From NCBI GenBank assembly GCA_902798385.1, contig CADBWK010000001.1, positions 124,001-188,000 of the forward strand: a stretch of 64,000 nt of DNA, written 5' to 3'. How positions within the stretch are numbered: position 1 is the first letter of the stretch; the number at the start of each line of letters is the position of its first letter. Source of the stretch: an uncultured Bacteroidales bacterium. GTDB taxonomy: Bacteria > Bacteroidota > Bacteroidia > Bacteroidales > Paludibacteraceae. A model generated the notes under the pieces. The model saw only the letters and a list, made by a program, of their open reading frames with translations. It did no database searches and was not told where the DNA came from. Positions 7,278 to 16,402 of the stretch are shown piece by piece. The translations under genes and the position numbers were made by a program.

Positions 7278-9896
7278 ATGGATACGTATCGATTTAGAAA
7301 ACAGATTCGCCGGTTGCCGGGGAAAGTGATACACGCCATCCCCCTTCCGGAGCCGGAGGTGACAGCCGGTCAAGGTGCACGCCGTGAGATCGGCGCGATG
7401 TGTAAGAAAGCAGGGTACAAGCTAGTGCTGGTCGTGACCGACGAGACCTTGCATCGCCTGGGGTATGACGAGGCGATCTTGGAGTCCTTGAAAGAGGCCG
7501 GCGTGAAGGCTTCGCTCTTTTGCGATATCCACTCCGAACCAAACACCGCTATCATTGAAGCCGGGCGCAAGCAAGCATTGCAGACTCAAGCAGAAGCGAT
7601 CATCGCGTTAGGCGGCGGGTCGGTGATGGACAGTTGCAAGATGATTGCGGCGGGCTGTAAGATGCCTCATGTACCGGTGAAAGCGCTGCTACTGAAGTTC
7701 TTACCCGTACCCGGCGAGACGCTACCGCTGATCATGGTGCCGTCCACCGCAGGAACCGGTGCCGAACTGACCGTAGGCGCTGTGGTGACGAACGACCGCG
7801 GCGCCAAGGGCTCGACCGTCCTGATTGGTCTGAAAGTGACGCACGTGATACACGATAGCGAGCTGACTCTTCATGCTCCTCAAGCCGTGACGGCCGCGTG
7901 CGGTATCGATGCGCTGAGTCATTGTATCGAAGGTGCGGTGAGCGATACGGAGGTCGATGAAGAAGATATGCGCATGTCGATGGAAGGCGTGAAACTCATT
8001 CTGGAGAACCTGCCGGTGTTAATGAATGAAGGAGTTAAGGAATTAACGAATGAAAAAGCAGAGCAAGCACGGCTGAATATGGCGCGGGCTGCGATGTACG
8101 GCGGTAATGCCATCAATACCCAACTGGCAGGCTATGTACACGCTTTTGCACACAGTATAGGAGCCATGTACCATCTCTCGCACGGACAAGCTATCTCGCT
8201 GATGCTGTTGCCTGTACTTGAATTCCAGAAAGAAGCCTGCCAGGCGCACTACGAAGCTTTAGCCAAATACTGCGGCGTACCGGATTTCCTGCAAGCGATA
8301 CGGGAACTCATCGCCGCGTGCGGTATGGATAAGATCGTTTCGCCTGTTCGCGCTTGCGACCACGAACAACTGATTCCGATGATTGCCGCCGATTCCATCA
8401 ACTATTCGGCTCCTGTAACCTTGACGAATGACGAGATTAAGGCGATTCTTAACCAAATCACCAATTACCAATTACCAATTACCAATCAAGAATCGCAGAT
8501 ACGAGACATTGTGGCTGCGCAGCGGAGGTTCTTCCGAACCGGCGAGACCTTGCCCGTTAAATGGCGAATCAAACAACTCAAGCGCCTCAAAGAGGCGGTG
8601 TTAGCCCATCAGGACGAGCTGGTCGGGGCATTATGCGAAGACCTCGGCAGAAGTGAACTGGAAGCCTACCTGTGCGATATCGGACCGATCATCACCGAGG
8701 TGAATGAGATGATCAGCGGCTTGCGCCGATGGAGTAGGCCGGAGATCCATTTCAGCGGGTTGATGTGCTGGCCGAGTATCTTCACGAGAGTATATAAGAT
8801 GCCATATGGCGTGTCTCTGGTGATCAGTCCGTTTAACTTCCCGATTCTGCTGACGATCGGCGTGGTGGCAGCCGCGATGTGCGGCGGCAATACGGTCGTT
8901 ATCAAGTCCAGCTCCAAGTCTGCAGCCAGCACGGCGGCGTTGAAGAAATTCTTCGCCGAAGTGTTCCCGCCGGAGTACATTACGTTGATCGATGGCGGGC
9001 ATGACGTGGCGGATATGTGTCTGGCACAGCGGTGGGATAAGATCTTCTACACCGGTAGTCCGTCGGTCGGCAAACATGTGTTAGCTGAAGCGGCGAAGAA
9101 CCTCACGCCGGTAGCGCTCGAATTGGGTGGCGAGACCGGTAACTGGTGCGTCGTAAGGAAGGATGCGGATTTGAAAGATGCTGCCCGCAAGATAGCGTTC
9201 TTCAAACTGCTCAACGCCGGGCAGATATGTATCAATATCAACCAGATCGCTGTGGCCGAAGAGATAGCCGACGCTTTCCTCGCTGAACTCCAAGCGGCTT
9301 TCATTGCCCAGATAGGCGAACATGCCGAGACGAATGCGGAGTACCCGAAATTGGTCACGGACGCGGCGTACGACAAGTGCGCGAAACTGGCGAACGAGTA
9401 CCGCGAGCGTATTGTGTTCGGCGGAGTAGGCGACAAAGAGACGCGCCGATATGCCCCCACTATGATCTATCCGGTGGATATCAACGAGCCGATCGTACAG
9501 CATGAACTCTTCTGCCCGCTGCTGCCTATCGTGCCATACAAAGACGCGGAAGTGGACGAACTGATGGACGTGATAGCCGACCGTGAGCACCCGTTGGCGA
9601 TGTACGTGTTCACAAAGGATATGCGCTGGGCGAACCGTGTGATGCAGACCCAGCAGTTCGGCGGCGGTTGTATCAACGAGGTATGTATCCACATGATGGT
9701 GAAAGGCGTGCCGTTCAACGGAACCGGTCATTCGGGTATGGGTGCCTACCATGGAGAATGGGGATTCCGGGAATTCACGCATCCTCAGACGGTCCTCAAA
9801 GGGCGCACGTTCTTCAATCTCTCCTTGCGCGAACATCCTTATACGGGCAAAGCCGGCGAGACAAAAATGAAGTTATTGCGCCTTTTTGAACGGTAA
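7278..9896 (+). CDS. Fe-dependent alcohol dehydrogenase-aldehyde dehydrogenase fusion
   Basis: 872 aa with two enzymes in one chain. Residues 1 to about 390 are a group III (iron) alcohol dehydrogenase: GGGSVMDSCK, GIDALSHCIEG, and the metal-binding VHAFAHSIGAMYHLSHGQ. Residues about 410-872 are an aldehyde dehydrogenase with general-base Glu in LELGGE (about residue 615) and nucleophile Cys in AGQIC (about 651). The order is the reverse of AdhE, which is ALDH then ADH, and the ALDH half looks like the ordinary NAD(P)-dependent class rather than the CoA-acylating one. Together they could reduce one aldehyde and oxidise another (inference). The linker, about residues 391-404, is encoded by a 7-bp repeat, as if two adjacent genes were joined there. 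Confidence 0.9.
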   Translation: MDTYRFRKQIRRLPGKVIHAIPLPEPEVTAGQGARREIGAMCKKAGYKLVLVVTDETLHRLGYDEAILESLKEAGVKASLFCDIHSEPNTAIIEAGRKQALQTQAEAIIALGGGSVMDSCKMIAAGCKMPHVPVKALLLKFLPVPGETLPLIMVPSTAGTGAELTVGAVVTNDRGAKGSTVLIGLKVTHVIHDSELTLHAPQAVTAACGIDALSHCIEGAVSDTEVDEEDMRMSMEGVKLILENLPVLMNEGVKELTNEKAEQARLNMARAAMYGGNAINTQLAGYVHAFAHSIGAMYHLSHGQAISLMLLPVLEFQKEACQAHYEALAKYCGVPDFLQAIRELIAACGMDKIVSPVRACDHEQLIPMIAADSINYSAPVTLTNDEIKAILNQITNYQLPITNQESQIRDIVAAQRRFFRTGETLPVKWRIKQLKRLKEAVLAHQDELVGALCEDLGRSELEAYLCDIGPIITEVNEMISGLRRWSRPEIHFSGLMCWPSIFTRVYKMPYGVSLVISPFNFPILLTIGVVAAAMCGGNTVVIKSSSKSAASTAALKKFFAEVFPPEYITLIDGGHDVADMCLAQRWDKIFYTGSPSVGKHVLAEAAKNLTPVALELGGETGNWCVVRKDADLKDAARKIAFFKLLNAGQICININQIAVAEEIADAFLAELQAAFIAQIGEHAETNAEYPKLVTDAAYDKCAKLANEYRERIVFGGVGDKETRRYAPTMIYPVDINEPIVQHELFCPLLPIVPYKDAEVDELMDVIADREHPLAMYVFTKDMRWANRVMQTQQFGGGCINEVCIHMMVKGVPFNGTGHSGMGAYHGEWGFREFTHPQTVLKGRTFFNLSLREHPYTGKAGETKMKLLRLFER
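8452..8486. repeat. 7-bp tandem repeat at the fusion seam (5 units)
   Basis: Units accaaat, caccaat, taccaat, taccaat, taccaat. They encode NQITNYQLPITN, exactly between the end of the alcohol dehydrogenase domain and the start of the aldehyde dehydrogenase domain. Confidence 0.85.
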
Positions 9897-9940
9897 AAAG
9901 CAAGAAAATGACGTTTTTTGGAAAAAAGTTGCCCGAAAAT

Positions 9941-9971
9941 TTGGTCATGTCAAAAAAAAGTAGTAATTTTG
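9941..9971 (+). promoter_or_regulatory. Promoter of the ribosomal protein operon
   Basis: -33 box TTGGTCATGTCA (9941-9952) and -7 box TAATTTTG (9964-9971), 23 bases apart. The predicted transcript starts near 9978, leaving a leader of about 125 nt before rplM. Confidence 0.8.
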
Positions 9972-9978
9972 CAGGCTT

Positions 9979-10104
9979 TTTCGCGTGAACGTGTGTAATG
10001 CATGTGCGGGAAGGCACGTAAAACAATTATTATAAATCGCCTGGCTGGGCGGTGCCAAAGGGCTTAATAGATGTCCGTCGGCCAAGCCTAAAAACAACAC
10101 ATTA
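9979..10104 (+). ncRNA. Structured rplM leader (candidate L13 autoregulatory RNA)
   Basis: Two foldable parts are visible. One is an ACGTG/CACGT stem (9989-9993 with 10015-10019). The other is a longer imperfect hairpin pairing the CTGGCTGGGCGG arm near 10041-10052 with the CCGTCGGCCAAGCC arm near 10075-10088. A leader motif upstream of L13 genes (L13-Bacteroidia) has been described for this class of bacteria; position and size fit, but I could not match the consensus. L13 would bind it to limit its own operon (inference). Confidence 0.5.
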
Positions 10105-10560
10105 ATGGAATACAATTCTTACAAGACAGTGTCTGTAAACAAAGAGACCGCTAAGAAAGAGTGGGTCGTTGTTGACGCTGAAGGCCAAATCCTCGGCCGT
10201 ATGTGCACGAAGGTGGCTAAGCTGCTTCGTGGTAAGTACAAACCGTCCTACACTCCGAACGTGGACTGTGGTGACAATGTAATCATCGTGAACGCTGACA
10301 AAGTGCAGCTGACAGGTAACAAATGGAACGATCGCGTTTACGTACGCTACACCGGTTTCCCGGGTGGCCAACGTGAGTTCACTCCGGCTGACCTGATGGC
10401 CAAAGGCGCTGACAAGCTCGTTCGCAAAGTAGTAAAAGGTATGCTGCCGAAGAATCGTCTCGGTGCTCGTCAAATCACCAACCTGTACATTTTCGCAGGT
10501 GCAGAGCACAACATGCAGGCACAACAACCGAAAGCAATTGATATTAACACCCTCAAATAA
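10105..10560 (+). CDS. rplM: 50S ribosomal protein L13
   Basis: 151 aa, full length. It is an early-assembly protein of the large subunit. Recognised from WVVVDAEGQILGRMCTKVA, the central VDCGDNVIIVNADKV and the MLPKNRLG segment that are typical of L13. The start ATG is the only reasonable one and follows the structured leader. It is separated from rpsI by 10 bases, the standard L13-S9 pair. Codon use is strongly biased, as expected for a highly expressed gene. Confidence 0.98.
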   Translation: MEYNSYKTVSVNKETAKKEWVVVDAEGQILGRMCTKVAKLLRGKYKPSYTPNVDCGDNVIIVNADKVQLTGNKWNDRVYVRYTGFPGGQREFTPADLMAKGADKLVRKVVKGMLPKNRLGARQITNLYIFAGAEHNMQAQQPKAIDINTLK

Positions 10561-10570
10561 TTAGAAGACA

Positions 10571-10957
10571 ATGGAAACAGTTAATGCATTAGGTCGTCGT
10601 AAAGAGGCAGTAGCCCGCGTTTACGTTAATGATGGTGCCGGCAAGATCGTGATCAACGGTCGCGACATCGAGACATATTTCCCGTCTTCTATTCTGCGCT
10701 ATATCGTGCTCCAGCCGCTGAACAAACTCGGCGTTGCTGAGAAATACGATATCAAGGTTACCCTTGATGGCGGTGGCTTCAAAGGCCAGGCAGAGGCACT
10801 TCGCCTTGCTATTGCTCGCGCATTGGTGAAGATCAATCCGGAAGACAAGGCTGCATTGAAGGCAGAAGGCTTCATGACTCGTGACGCTCGTGAGGTTGAG
10901 CGTAAGAAACCGGGTCAACCGAAAGCTCGTAAGCACTTCCAGTTCAGTAAACGTTAA
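10571..10957 (+). CDS. rpsI: 30S ribosomal protein S9
   Basis: 128 aa. The C-terminal SKR, whose basic tail reaches the ribosomal P-site tRNA, is present (KARKHFQFSKR), as is the N-terminal ALGRRKEAVARVYV signature and the central DVTLDGGGFKGQAEA-like glycine-rich segment. It lies directly after rplM and before a large hairpin and rpsB. Confidence 0.98.
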   Translation: METVNALGRRKEAVARVYVNDGAGKIVINGRDIETYFPSSILRYIVLQPLNKLGVAEKYDIKVTLDGGGFKGQAEALRLAIARALVKINPEDKAALKAEGFMTRDAREVERKKPGQPKARKHFQFSKR

Positions 10958-10970
10958 TCGATCGGACAAT

Positions 10971-11021
10971 ACTCCAAATCGTGTGGACTCCTTCGGGATT
11001 ACCACACGATTGTTTTGGAGT
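10971..11021 (+). promoter_or_regulatory. Long hairpin between rpsI and rpsB
   Basis: Outer stem ACTCCAAA (10971-10978) with TTTGGAGT (11014-11021). Inner stem TCGTGTGG (10979-10986) with CCACACGA (11002-11009), a 15-nt loop and a 4-nt bulge on the 3' side. No T run follows, so it is not a classical terminator; it may be a processing or attenuation element, or an S2 control site. The rest of 10958-11142 holds A+T-rich leader sequence and no gene. Confidence 0.6.
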
Positions 11022-11142
11022 CTCAAACGCATATGCGTGCGCGTATATTTAATAATGTACTATGCGCGTGAAAGAGTATTCCAAAATGAACGGAGATTAA
11101 ATAATTTTTATTTAACATTTTAATTTATTACATTTTATCAAA

Positions 11143-11982
11143 ATGAGAACAAATTTTGATCAATTGCTCGAGGCTGGTGCTCACTTCGGCCACCTCAAAC
11201 GCAAATGGAATCCGGCCATGGCTCCGTACATCTACATGGAGCGCAACGGTATTCACATCATCGACTTGAACAAGACTGCCGTTAAGGTAGAAGAGGCTGC
11301 AGAGGCTCTGAAGAACCTGGCACGCAGCGGCCGTAAGGTGCTGTTTGTTGGTACGAAGAAGCAGGCTCAAGAGGTTATCGCTGCTCACGCACAAGAGGTA
11401 GGCATGCCGTACATCACTGAGCGTTGGGCCGGTGGTATGCTGACCAACTTCCCGACCATCCGCAAGGCTGTCAAGAAAATGAGCCAGATCGACAAGATGG
11501 CTACCGACGGTACGATGGATAACATGTCTAAGCGCGAGAAACTGCAGATCAGCCGTCAGCGCGAGAAACTGGAGAAGAACCTCGGTTCTATCGCCGACAT
11601 GACCCGTCTGCCGAGCGCTGTGTTCGTAGTGGACGTGATCAAAGAGAAGATCGCTGTAGCAGAGGCTAACCGCCTGGGTATCCCTGTATTCGCTATCGTA
11701 GATACGAACTCGAACCCGAACAACATCGACTTCGTGATCCCGGCAAACGATGATGCTACCAAGGCTATCGACGTGATCCTGACCGCTGTTTGCGACGCCA
11801 TCAAGGAAGGTCTCGAGGAGCGCAAGGTAGAGAAGGCTGACGAGGATGCTGCTGAAGCACAGGCTGCTACAGAGGCTCCGGCTCCGAAAGAGCGTCGTCA
11901 ACGTATCCGCAAAGCTGCTCCGAAAGCAGAGGCTGAGAAAGTAGCTGAGGTAAAAGAAGAAGCTAAAGAAGAGGAGGCATAA
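11143..11982 (+). CDS. rpsB: 30S ribosomal protein S2
   Basis: 279 aa. Recognised by the N-terminal LLEAGAHFGHLKRKWNP, the central GTKKQAQEVI and ERWAGGMLTNFPTIRK, and the PSAVFVVDVIKE motif. It has an Ala/Glu/Lys-rich C-terminal extension of about 50 residues (repeated APKAEAEK-like words), common in Bacteroidota S2. The gene is followed by tsf after 2 bases, the conserved S2-EF-Ts pair. Confidence 0.98.
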   Translation: MRTNFDQLLEAGAHFGHLKRKWNPAMAPYIYMERNGIHIIDLNKTAVKVEEAAEALKNLARSGRKVLFVGTKKQAQEVIAAHAQEVGMPYITERWAGGMLTNFPTIRKAVKKMSQIDKMATDGTMDNMSKREKLQISRQREKLEKNLGSIADMTRLPSAVFVVDVIKEKIAVAEANRLGIPVFAIVDTNSNPNNIDFVIPANDDATKAIDVILTAVCDAIKEGLEERKVEKADEDAAEAQAATEAPAPKERRQRIRKAAPKAEAEKVAEVKEEAKEEEA

Positions 11983-11984
11983 TT

Positions 11985-12977
11985 ATGGCAGTTACATTAG
12001 CTGATATCAAAAAACTGCGCGATATTACCGGCGCAGGTATGATGGACGTGAAGAAGGCTCTCGAAGAGGCTGCAGGTGACTTCGAGGTTGCGAAGGACTT
12101 GCTCCGCAAGCGTGGACAGGCAATCGCAGCAAAACGTAGTGACCGTGAGGCTTCCGAAGGTTGCGTACTCGCAAAGGTGAAAGACAACTTCGGCGCTATC
12201 GTTGGCGTGAAGTGCGAGACCGACTTCGTGGCTAAGAACGAGGACTTCGTTGGTATGGTTAAACTGATCCTCGACGCTGCTTTGGATAACAAAGTACGCA
12301 CGAAAGAGGAGTTGGCTAACCTCAAGATCGGTAACTTCACTGTAGCTGAGATCATCACGGAGCGCTCCGGTGTAACGGGTGAGAAGATGGAGTTGGCTGA
12401 CTACGCTTGCCTGGAGGCTCCCGTAGTTGACGCTTACAACCACCTTGGCAACAAACTGAGCTCGCTCGTTGCTGCTCAGGAAGGTGCTGACCACGAGACC
12501 GTTCACGGTATCTCGATGCAGGTAGCTGCTATGAGCCCGATCGCTCTCGACGCTGATCACGTAAGTGACGACGTTAAGAAACACGAGCTCGAAGTAGCTG
12601 TTGAGAAGACCAAACAGGACGAGATCAACAAAGCTATCGAGAACGAGATCCGTAAGGCTGGTATCAACCCGGCTCACGTAGATTCCGATGACCACATCGA
12701 GTCGAACCAAGCTAAGGGTTGGATCACCGCAGAGCAGGCTGCTACTGCTCGTGAGATCAAAGCTCGCGTTGCTGAAGAGGCTAAGGCTAACCTCGAGAAA
12801 ATGGCTAAGAAGATCGAGATGATCGCACAAGGTCGTCTTGGTAAGTTCCTCAAGGAGAACACCCTCGTTGAGCAGGCTTACATCATGAGCGAGAGCAAAG
12901 AGCTCGTGAAGGATATCCTCAAAGCAAAAGGTGTGGAGATCAAAGATTTCCGCCGCATCACATTAGCTGCAGAATAA
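11985..12977 (+). CDS. tsf: Elongation factor Ts
   Basis: 330 aa, nucleotide exchange factor for EF-Tu. Seen: the N-terminal UBA-like module (IKKLRDITGAGMMDVKKAL) and the TDFVAKNEDF segment that contacts the EF-Tu G domain. It is longer than the ~280-aa proteobacterial form, as is normal for the phylum. The stop overlaps the next start by one base (TAATG), which suggests coupling to the AsmA-like gene. Confidence 0.98.
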   Translation: MAVTLADIKKLRDITGAGMMDVKKALEEAAGDFEVAKDLLRKRGQAIAAKRSDREASEGCVLAKVKDNFGAIVGVKCETDFVAKNEDFVGMVKLILDAALDNKVRTKEELANLKIGNFTVAEIITERSGVTGEKMELADYACLEAPVVDAYNHLGNKLSSLVAAQEGADHETVHGISMQVAAMSPIALDADHVSDDVKKHELEVAVEKTKQDEINKAIENEIRKAGINPAHVDSDDHIESNQAKGWITAEQAATAREIKARVAEEAKANLEKMAKKIEMIAQGRLGKFLKENTLVEQAYIMSESKELVKDILKAKGVEIKDFRRITLAAE

Positions 12978-14785
12978 TGAAAACATTCTGGAAGATATGT
13001 GGATGGGGAGCGCTAGCAATAGTGCTCCTCTTTGCATTGATATTGGCGATCGCCTCGCCAGTAGCCAAATACGTAGTGAATAACTACGGCGAGGACATCG
13101 TAGGCCGACAGTTGCACGCGGATCAAGTGATCATCAACCCGTATTGGGGTGGCGTGAGTATCAAGGGCTTCCAATGCAAGGAGCAGAACGGCGAGACGGA
13201 CTTCATCTCGTTTGAACGTCTGTACGTGCACATCGCTTATCCGCAACTGATGGCGAAACGCGTGAAGATTCGTGCGATCCACTTGGACGGCTTTAACGGT
13301 CAGGTGCTCAAGAGTAATGACCGACTGAACTTCACGGACATCATCGAGCGCTTCTCCCGTCCGGATTCCGTGCCGGCTGACACCACGCCGAGCTCTTGGA
13401 AGGTGTTCTTGGACGATATCCGTATCAACAACAGTTCGATCCGATACCGCGACGTAGTGACGCATAAACAATGGAAACTGGAGGATATCTCGCTGTCCGT
13501 ACCCGGTCTGTATTTCGATAACACGCAGACGAATGCCGGTCTGGAGTTTGCCCTGCCGACAGGTGGTCGGGTAGGCATCGTAGCCGGTTACCGAATGCAG
13601 TCGAATAACTACGCGGTCAATCTTAAACTCTATGACGTGCATACCGATGTAGTGCTGCCGCTCGTGCAGGATTACCTCAATGTGAGCGGTTTGGGTGCTA
13701 AACTGAACGGCGCTGTCCATGTGGACGGTTCGCTGGACAACATCAATAACATCCACCTCAACGGTAATCTCTCGGTGGCCGGTCTGAGTATCCGCGACAC
13801 GCATAACGACGAGGTGGCGGCGATGGATGAGTTACGTCTGGTGCTCAACCGGGGAGATCTGATCTCCAACACCTTCATCCTCGATAGCCTTGTTATCACG
13901 GGTGTTACCGGTAATTATGAGGTGCACGAAGGCTGGAATACGCTTTCGCGACTGCTGAAGCAACCGGAAGAGGTCGCTCCGGATAGCGTGACACAGGTAT
14001 CTCAGGATACGGTACCTCATACACCCGCCAAACCTCTTGTCTGGATGGCAAAGCATGCACGTGTGACCGGTCATAACCTGACTTACCACGACTACTCGAT
14101 GAAGCACGATTGGCAATACGAGGTGAAGGACCTGAAGGTGGAAGGCACGAATATCGCGACCAACGGCCGTAACAGCGTGACGGTAGAGGCGACTTTGACG
14201 AGTGATGCCAAACTGAAAGCGGACTTCACAGGAGGTATGGATTTGGCTAACCAAGACACCCGTGCGAACCTCAAACTGACTGGCGTACAATTGAGCGATT
14301 TTGATGCGCTGTGCCGGAACTACACCGGTTATCGTCTGGAAGGCGGAGACATGAAACTCGACAGCCATCTGGACGTGGTAAGCGGTAAGATGAAAGGCAC
14401 GAACAAGATCGTCATTGATCATCCGCGGGTAGGCAAGAAAGAGAAGTTCTCGAAAGCACCCTATAAGAATATCCCCGTTCGGGCGGGCTTTAATATGCTG
14501 ACCTCCGCACAGGATATGATCATCCTGGACGTACCTATCAGCGGTGATGCCAAGAATCCGAAGTTCAACCTGAACAAAGTGATCGGACGCGCCTTGCTGA
14601 AGGTGTTCTTTGGTCCTCTGATGGGTGTGAACGACCGCAAGGCCGTGAGCGAAGCAGAAATGGAAGAAATGCGTGAGTTGCTGGGCGAAGAAGCCTCATT
14701 GGACAGCGTCAGCAGTCAAAGCACGGCAGACGTCGCAGTGACCGCAAGCGACAGCGTCGGTCTCACCGAAATAAGCGAGCAGTAA
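12977..14785 (+). CDS. AsmA/DUF748-like envelope protein
   Basis: 602 aa. One N-terminal membrane helix (about residues 8-28) is followed by a large periplasmic domain with repeated beta-strand patterns. Features of the DUF748/AsmA class are seen: a KYVVNNYGEDIVGRQLHADQ start, SFERLYVHI, and a C-terminal part with SGDAKNPKFNLNKVIGRAL. Such proteins are thought to act in lipid transport or outer-membrane maintenance (family knowledge; not proven for this clade). It is coupled to tsf by a 1-base overlap. Its last 90 bases overlap the 3' end of recQ on the other strand. Confidence 0.85.
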   Translation: MKTFWKICGWGALAIVLLFALILAIASPVAKYVVNNYGEDIVGRQLHADQVIINPYWGGVSIKGFQCKEQNGETDFISFERLYVHIAYPQLMAKRVKIRAIHLDGFNGQVLKSNDRLNFTDIIERFSRPDSVPADTTPSSWKVFLDDIRINNSSIRYRDVVTHKQWKLEDISLSVPGLYFDNTQTNAGLEFALPTGGRVGIVAGYRMQSNNYAVNLKLYDVHTDVVLPLVQDYLNVSGLGAKLNGAVHVDGSLDNINNIHLNGNLSVAGLSIRDTHNDEVAAMDELRLVLNRGDLISNTFILDSLVITGVTGNYEVHEGWNTLSRLLKQPEEVAPDSVTQVSQDTVPHTPAKPLVWMAKHARVTGHNLTYHDYSMKHDWQYEVKDLKVEGTNIATNGRNSVTVEATLTSDAKLKADFTGGMDLANQDTRANLKLTGVQLSDFDALCRNYTGYRLEGGDMKLDSHLDVVSGKMKGTNKIVIDHPRVGKKEKFSKAPYKNIPVRAGFNMLTSAQDMIILDVPISGDAKNPKFNLNKVIGRALLKVFFGPLMGVNDRKAVSEAEMEEMRELLGEEASLDSVSSQSTADVAVTASDSVGLTEISEQ

Positions 14786-16402
14786 TTGCTCACGGCAGAA
14801 CTGATTCTGCTCGGCGTACTCCAACATCGATTGGATCTTACTGATAAACCGCGCTTGGCGCTCTTCGAAGATAGCGGGCGATAGATAGATTTCTATCTGT
14901 CGCTCGTTTGTCATCGTTAGGCTACACCCGATCGAACGGGGTATATAGGTGATGATGCCTCTCTGAGCGAGAGAGACAAGGATGGGGTGCATATCTTCTT
15001 TGTCCGCCTCGCGAACATATTGCGGGTCCGTATAGATGCCCGAATAGGAGCGCATCAGCACATCCAGCAATTCCGCTTGCTCGCGGGAGATGTTATACTC
15101 GCCCAACTGATGGCGCGGTACAAGAATCTGCACGCGCGGTTGGGTCTCGTGTTCCTCTTCAAAATCGATATAACCCGCTTGTGTCAGGATATGCAGGGCG
15201 GAGTAGGTCTGCAGTACGGGCAGTTTCATGACGTGGCATAACTGGTCGATATGCAGCGCAAAACGATGCCCGAGCCCGCTTCCTGCACCGATCTGCAGGA
15301 AATCCATCGTCTTATGGTACACACTCTCCACGAACTCTTTCGGCGGATACGTATCTATGATACGTTTGCGGATCTTAGCCGGATCTTGTTGGGGATCGAA
15401 GAGCAATACCGCATAAGCCGTCTCTCCGTCTCGTCCGGCACGACCGGCTTCCTGGTAATACGACTCCAGATGAGACGGCAGATCATAATGAATGACGAGC
15501 CGTACATCGGGTTTGTCAATACCCATACCGAATGCGTTCGTCGCCACAATGACGCGTGTGTCCCCGCGTGTCCAGGCGGCTTGACGTTCATTACGCTCCT
15601 TGGTAGTCAAGCCTGCGTGGTAAAAGTCCGCTCTTTCGCCATTCGCCTTTAACCATTCGCCTAACTCTTGTGCACGTTTGCGGTTGCGCACATAGACGAT
15701 CGCCGAACCGGGTACGCGGGATAAGATATGCGCTACTTGTTCGGGTTTGTTATCCGTGCGGCGCACGATATAATTGAGGTTCTCCCGATGGAACGATTTC
15801 CGTAATACATGATGCTCGCGGAAACCGAGCTTGTCTTGGATATCCTCGATGGTCTCGGGTGTGGCAGTAGCCGTCAAAGCCAGCACCGGTACGTTCGGTA
15901 ATAAGGCGCGTACTTCGGCAATCTTCAGATACGAAGGACGGAAATCGTAGCCCCACTGACTGATGCAGTGTGCCTCATCCACGGCGATCAGACCGATCGG
16001 TAAGTCCGCCAAACGCTTGCGGAACTCCTCGGACTCCAACCGCTCGGGACTGCAATAAAGGAAATGGTACGGTCCGTAGAGGCAGTTATCCAACGCTACG
16101 CGTTGTTTATCCCAACTCATACCGGTATAGACTGCCGCGGCATGGATATTGCGTGCCTCGAGGTTGGCTACCTGATCGCGCATCAAGGCAATCAAGGGCG
16201 TGATAACGAGGCAGAGCCGTTTGTTCTCATTCGCCTGCGCCATAACGAGAGTAGGTATCTGAAAACAGATACTCTTACCGCCTCCCGTAGGCATCAGGGC
16301 GAGTGTATCGCGTTGCGCCAATACCGACTCGACGATCTCCGCCTGTAAAGGGCGGAAATCATCGTAGCCGAAATAAGTATGTAACGCTTCGCGGGGAGTC
16401 AT
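14696..16402 (-). CDS. recQ: ATP-dependent DNA helicase RecQ (short, C-terminal zinc type)
   Basis: 568 aa. Helicase motifs: Q-motif FGYDDFRPLQ (residues 11-20), Walker A PTGGGKS (38-44), DEAHCISQWG, and motif VI region QEAGRAGRDG. After the helicase core comes a winged-helix-like part, and at the very C-terminus the zinc cluster Cys-x16-Cys-x2-Cys-x2-Cys (ACGHCDVC). There is no HRDC domain. This layout is usual for the shorter RecQ of Bacteroidota. It unwinds DNA in recombination and fork repair. It is last gene of the long minus-strand block, 26 bases after gltX; its final 30 codons overlap the AsmA-like gene in antisense. Confidence 0.95.
   Translation of the reverse strand: MTPREALHTYFGYDDFRPLQAEIVESVLAQRDTLALMPTGGGKSICFQIPTLVMAQANENKRLCLVITPLIALMRDQVANLEARNIHAAAVYTGMSWDKQRVALDNCLYGPYHFLYCSPERLESEEFRKRLADLPIGLIAVDEAHCISQWGYDFRPSYLKIAEVRALLPNVPVLALTATATPETIEDIQDKLGFREHHVLRKSFHRENLNYIVRRTDNKPEQVAHILSRVPGSAIVYVRNRKRAQELGEWLKANGERADFYHAGLTTKERNERQAAWTRGDTRVIVATNAFGMGIDKPDVRLVIHYDLPSHLESYYQEAGRAGRDGETAYAVLLFDPQQDPAKIRKRIIDTYPPKEFVESVYHKTMDFLQIGAGSGLGHRFALHIDQLCHVMKLPVLQTYSALHILTQAGYIDFEEEHETQPRVQILVPRHQLGEYNISREQAELLDVLMRSYSGIYTDPQYVREADKEDMHPILVSLAQRGIITYIPRSIGCSLTMTNERQIEIYLSPAIFEERQARFISKIQSMLEYAEQNQFCREQLLLAYFGETDAVACGHCDVCRALTADAVQ

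Noticed and set aside
7999-8055. A further 7-bp repeat in the alcohol dehydrogenase domain (LMNEGVKELTNEK)
   Set aside because: Words such as gttaatg and gaattaa recur but the spacing is irregular, so it was left out of the repeat list.
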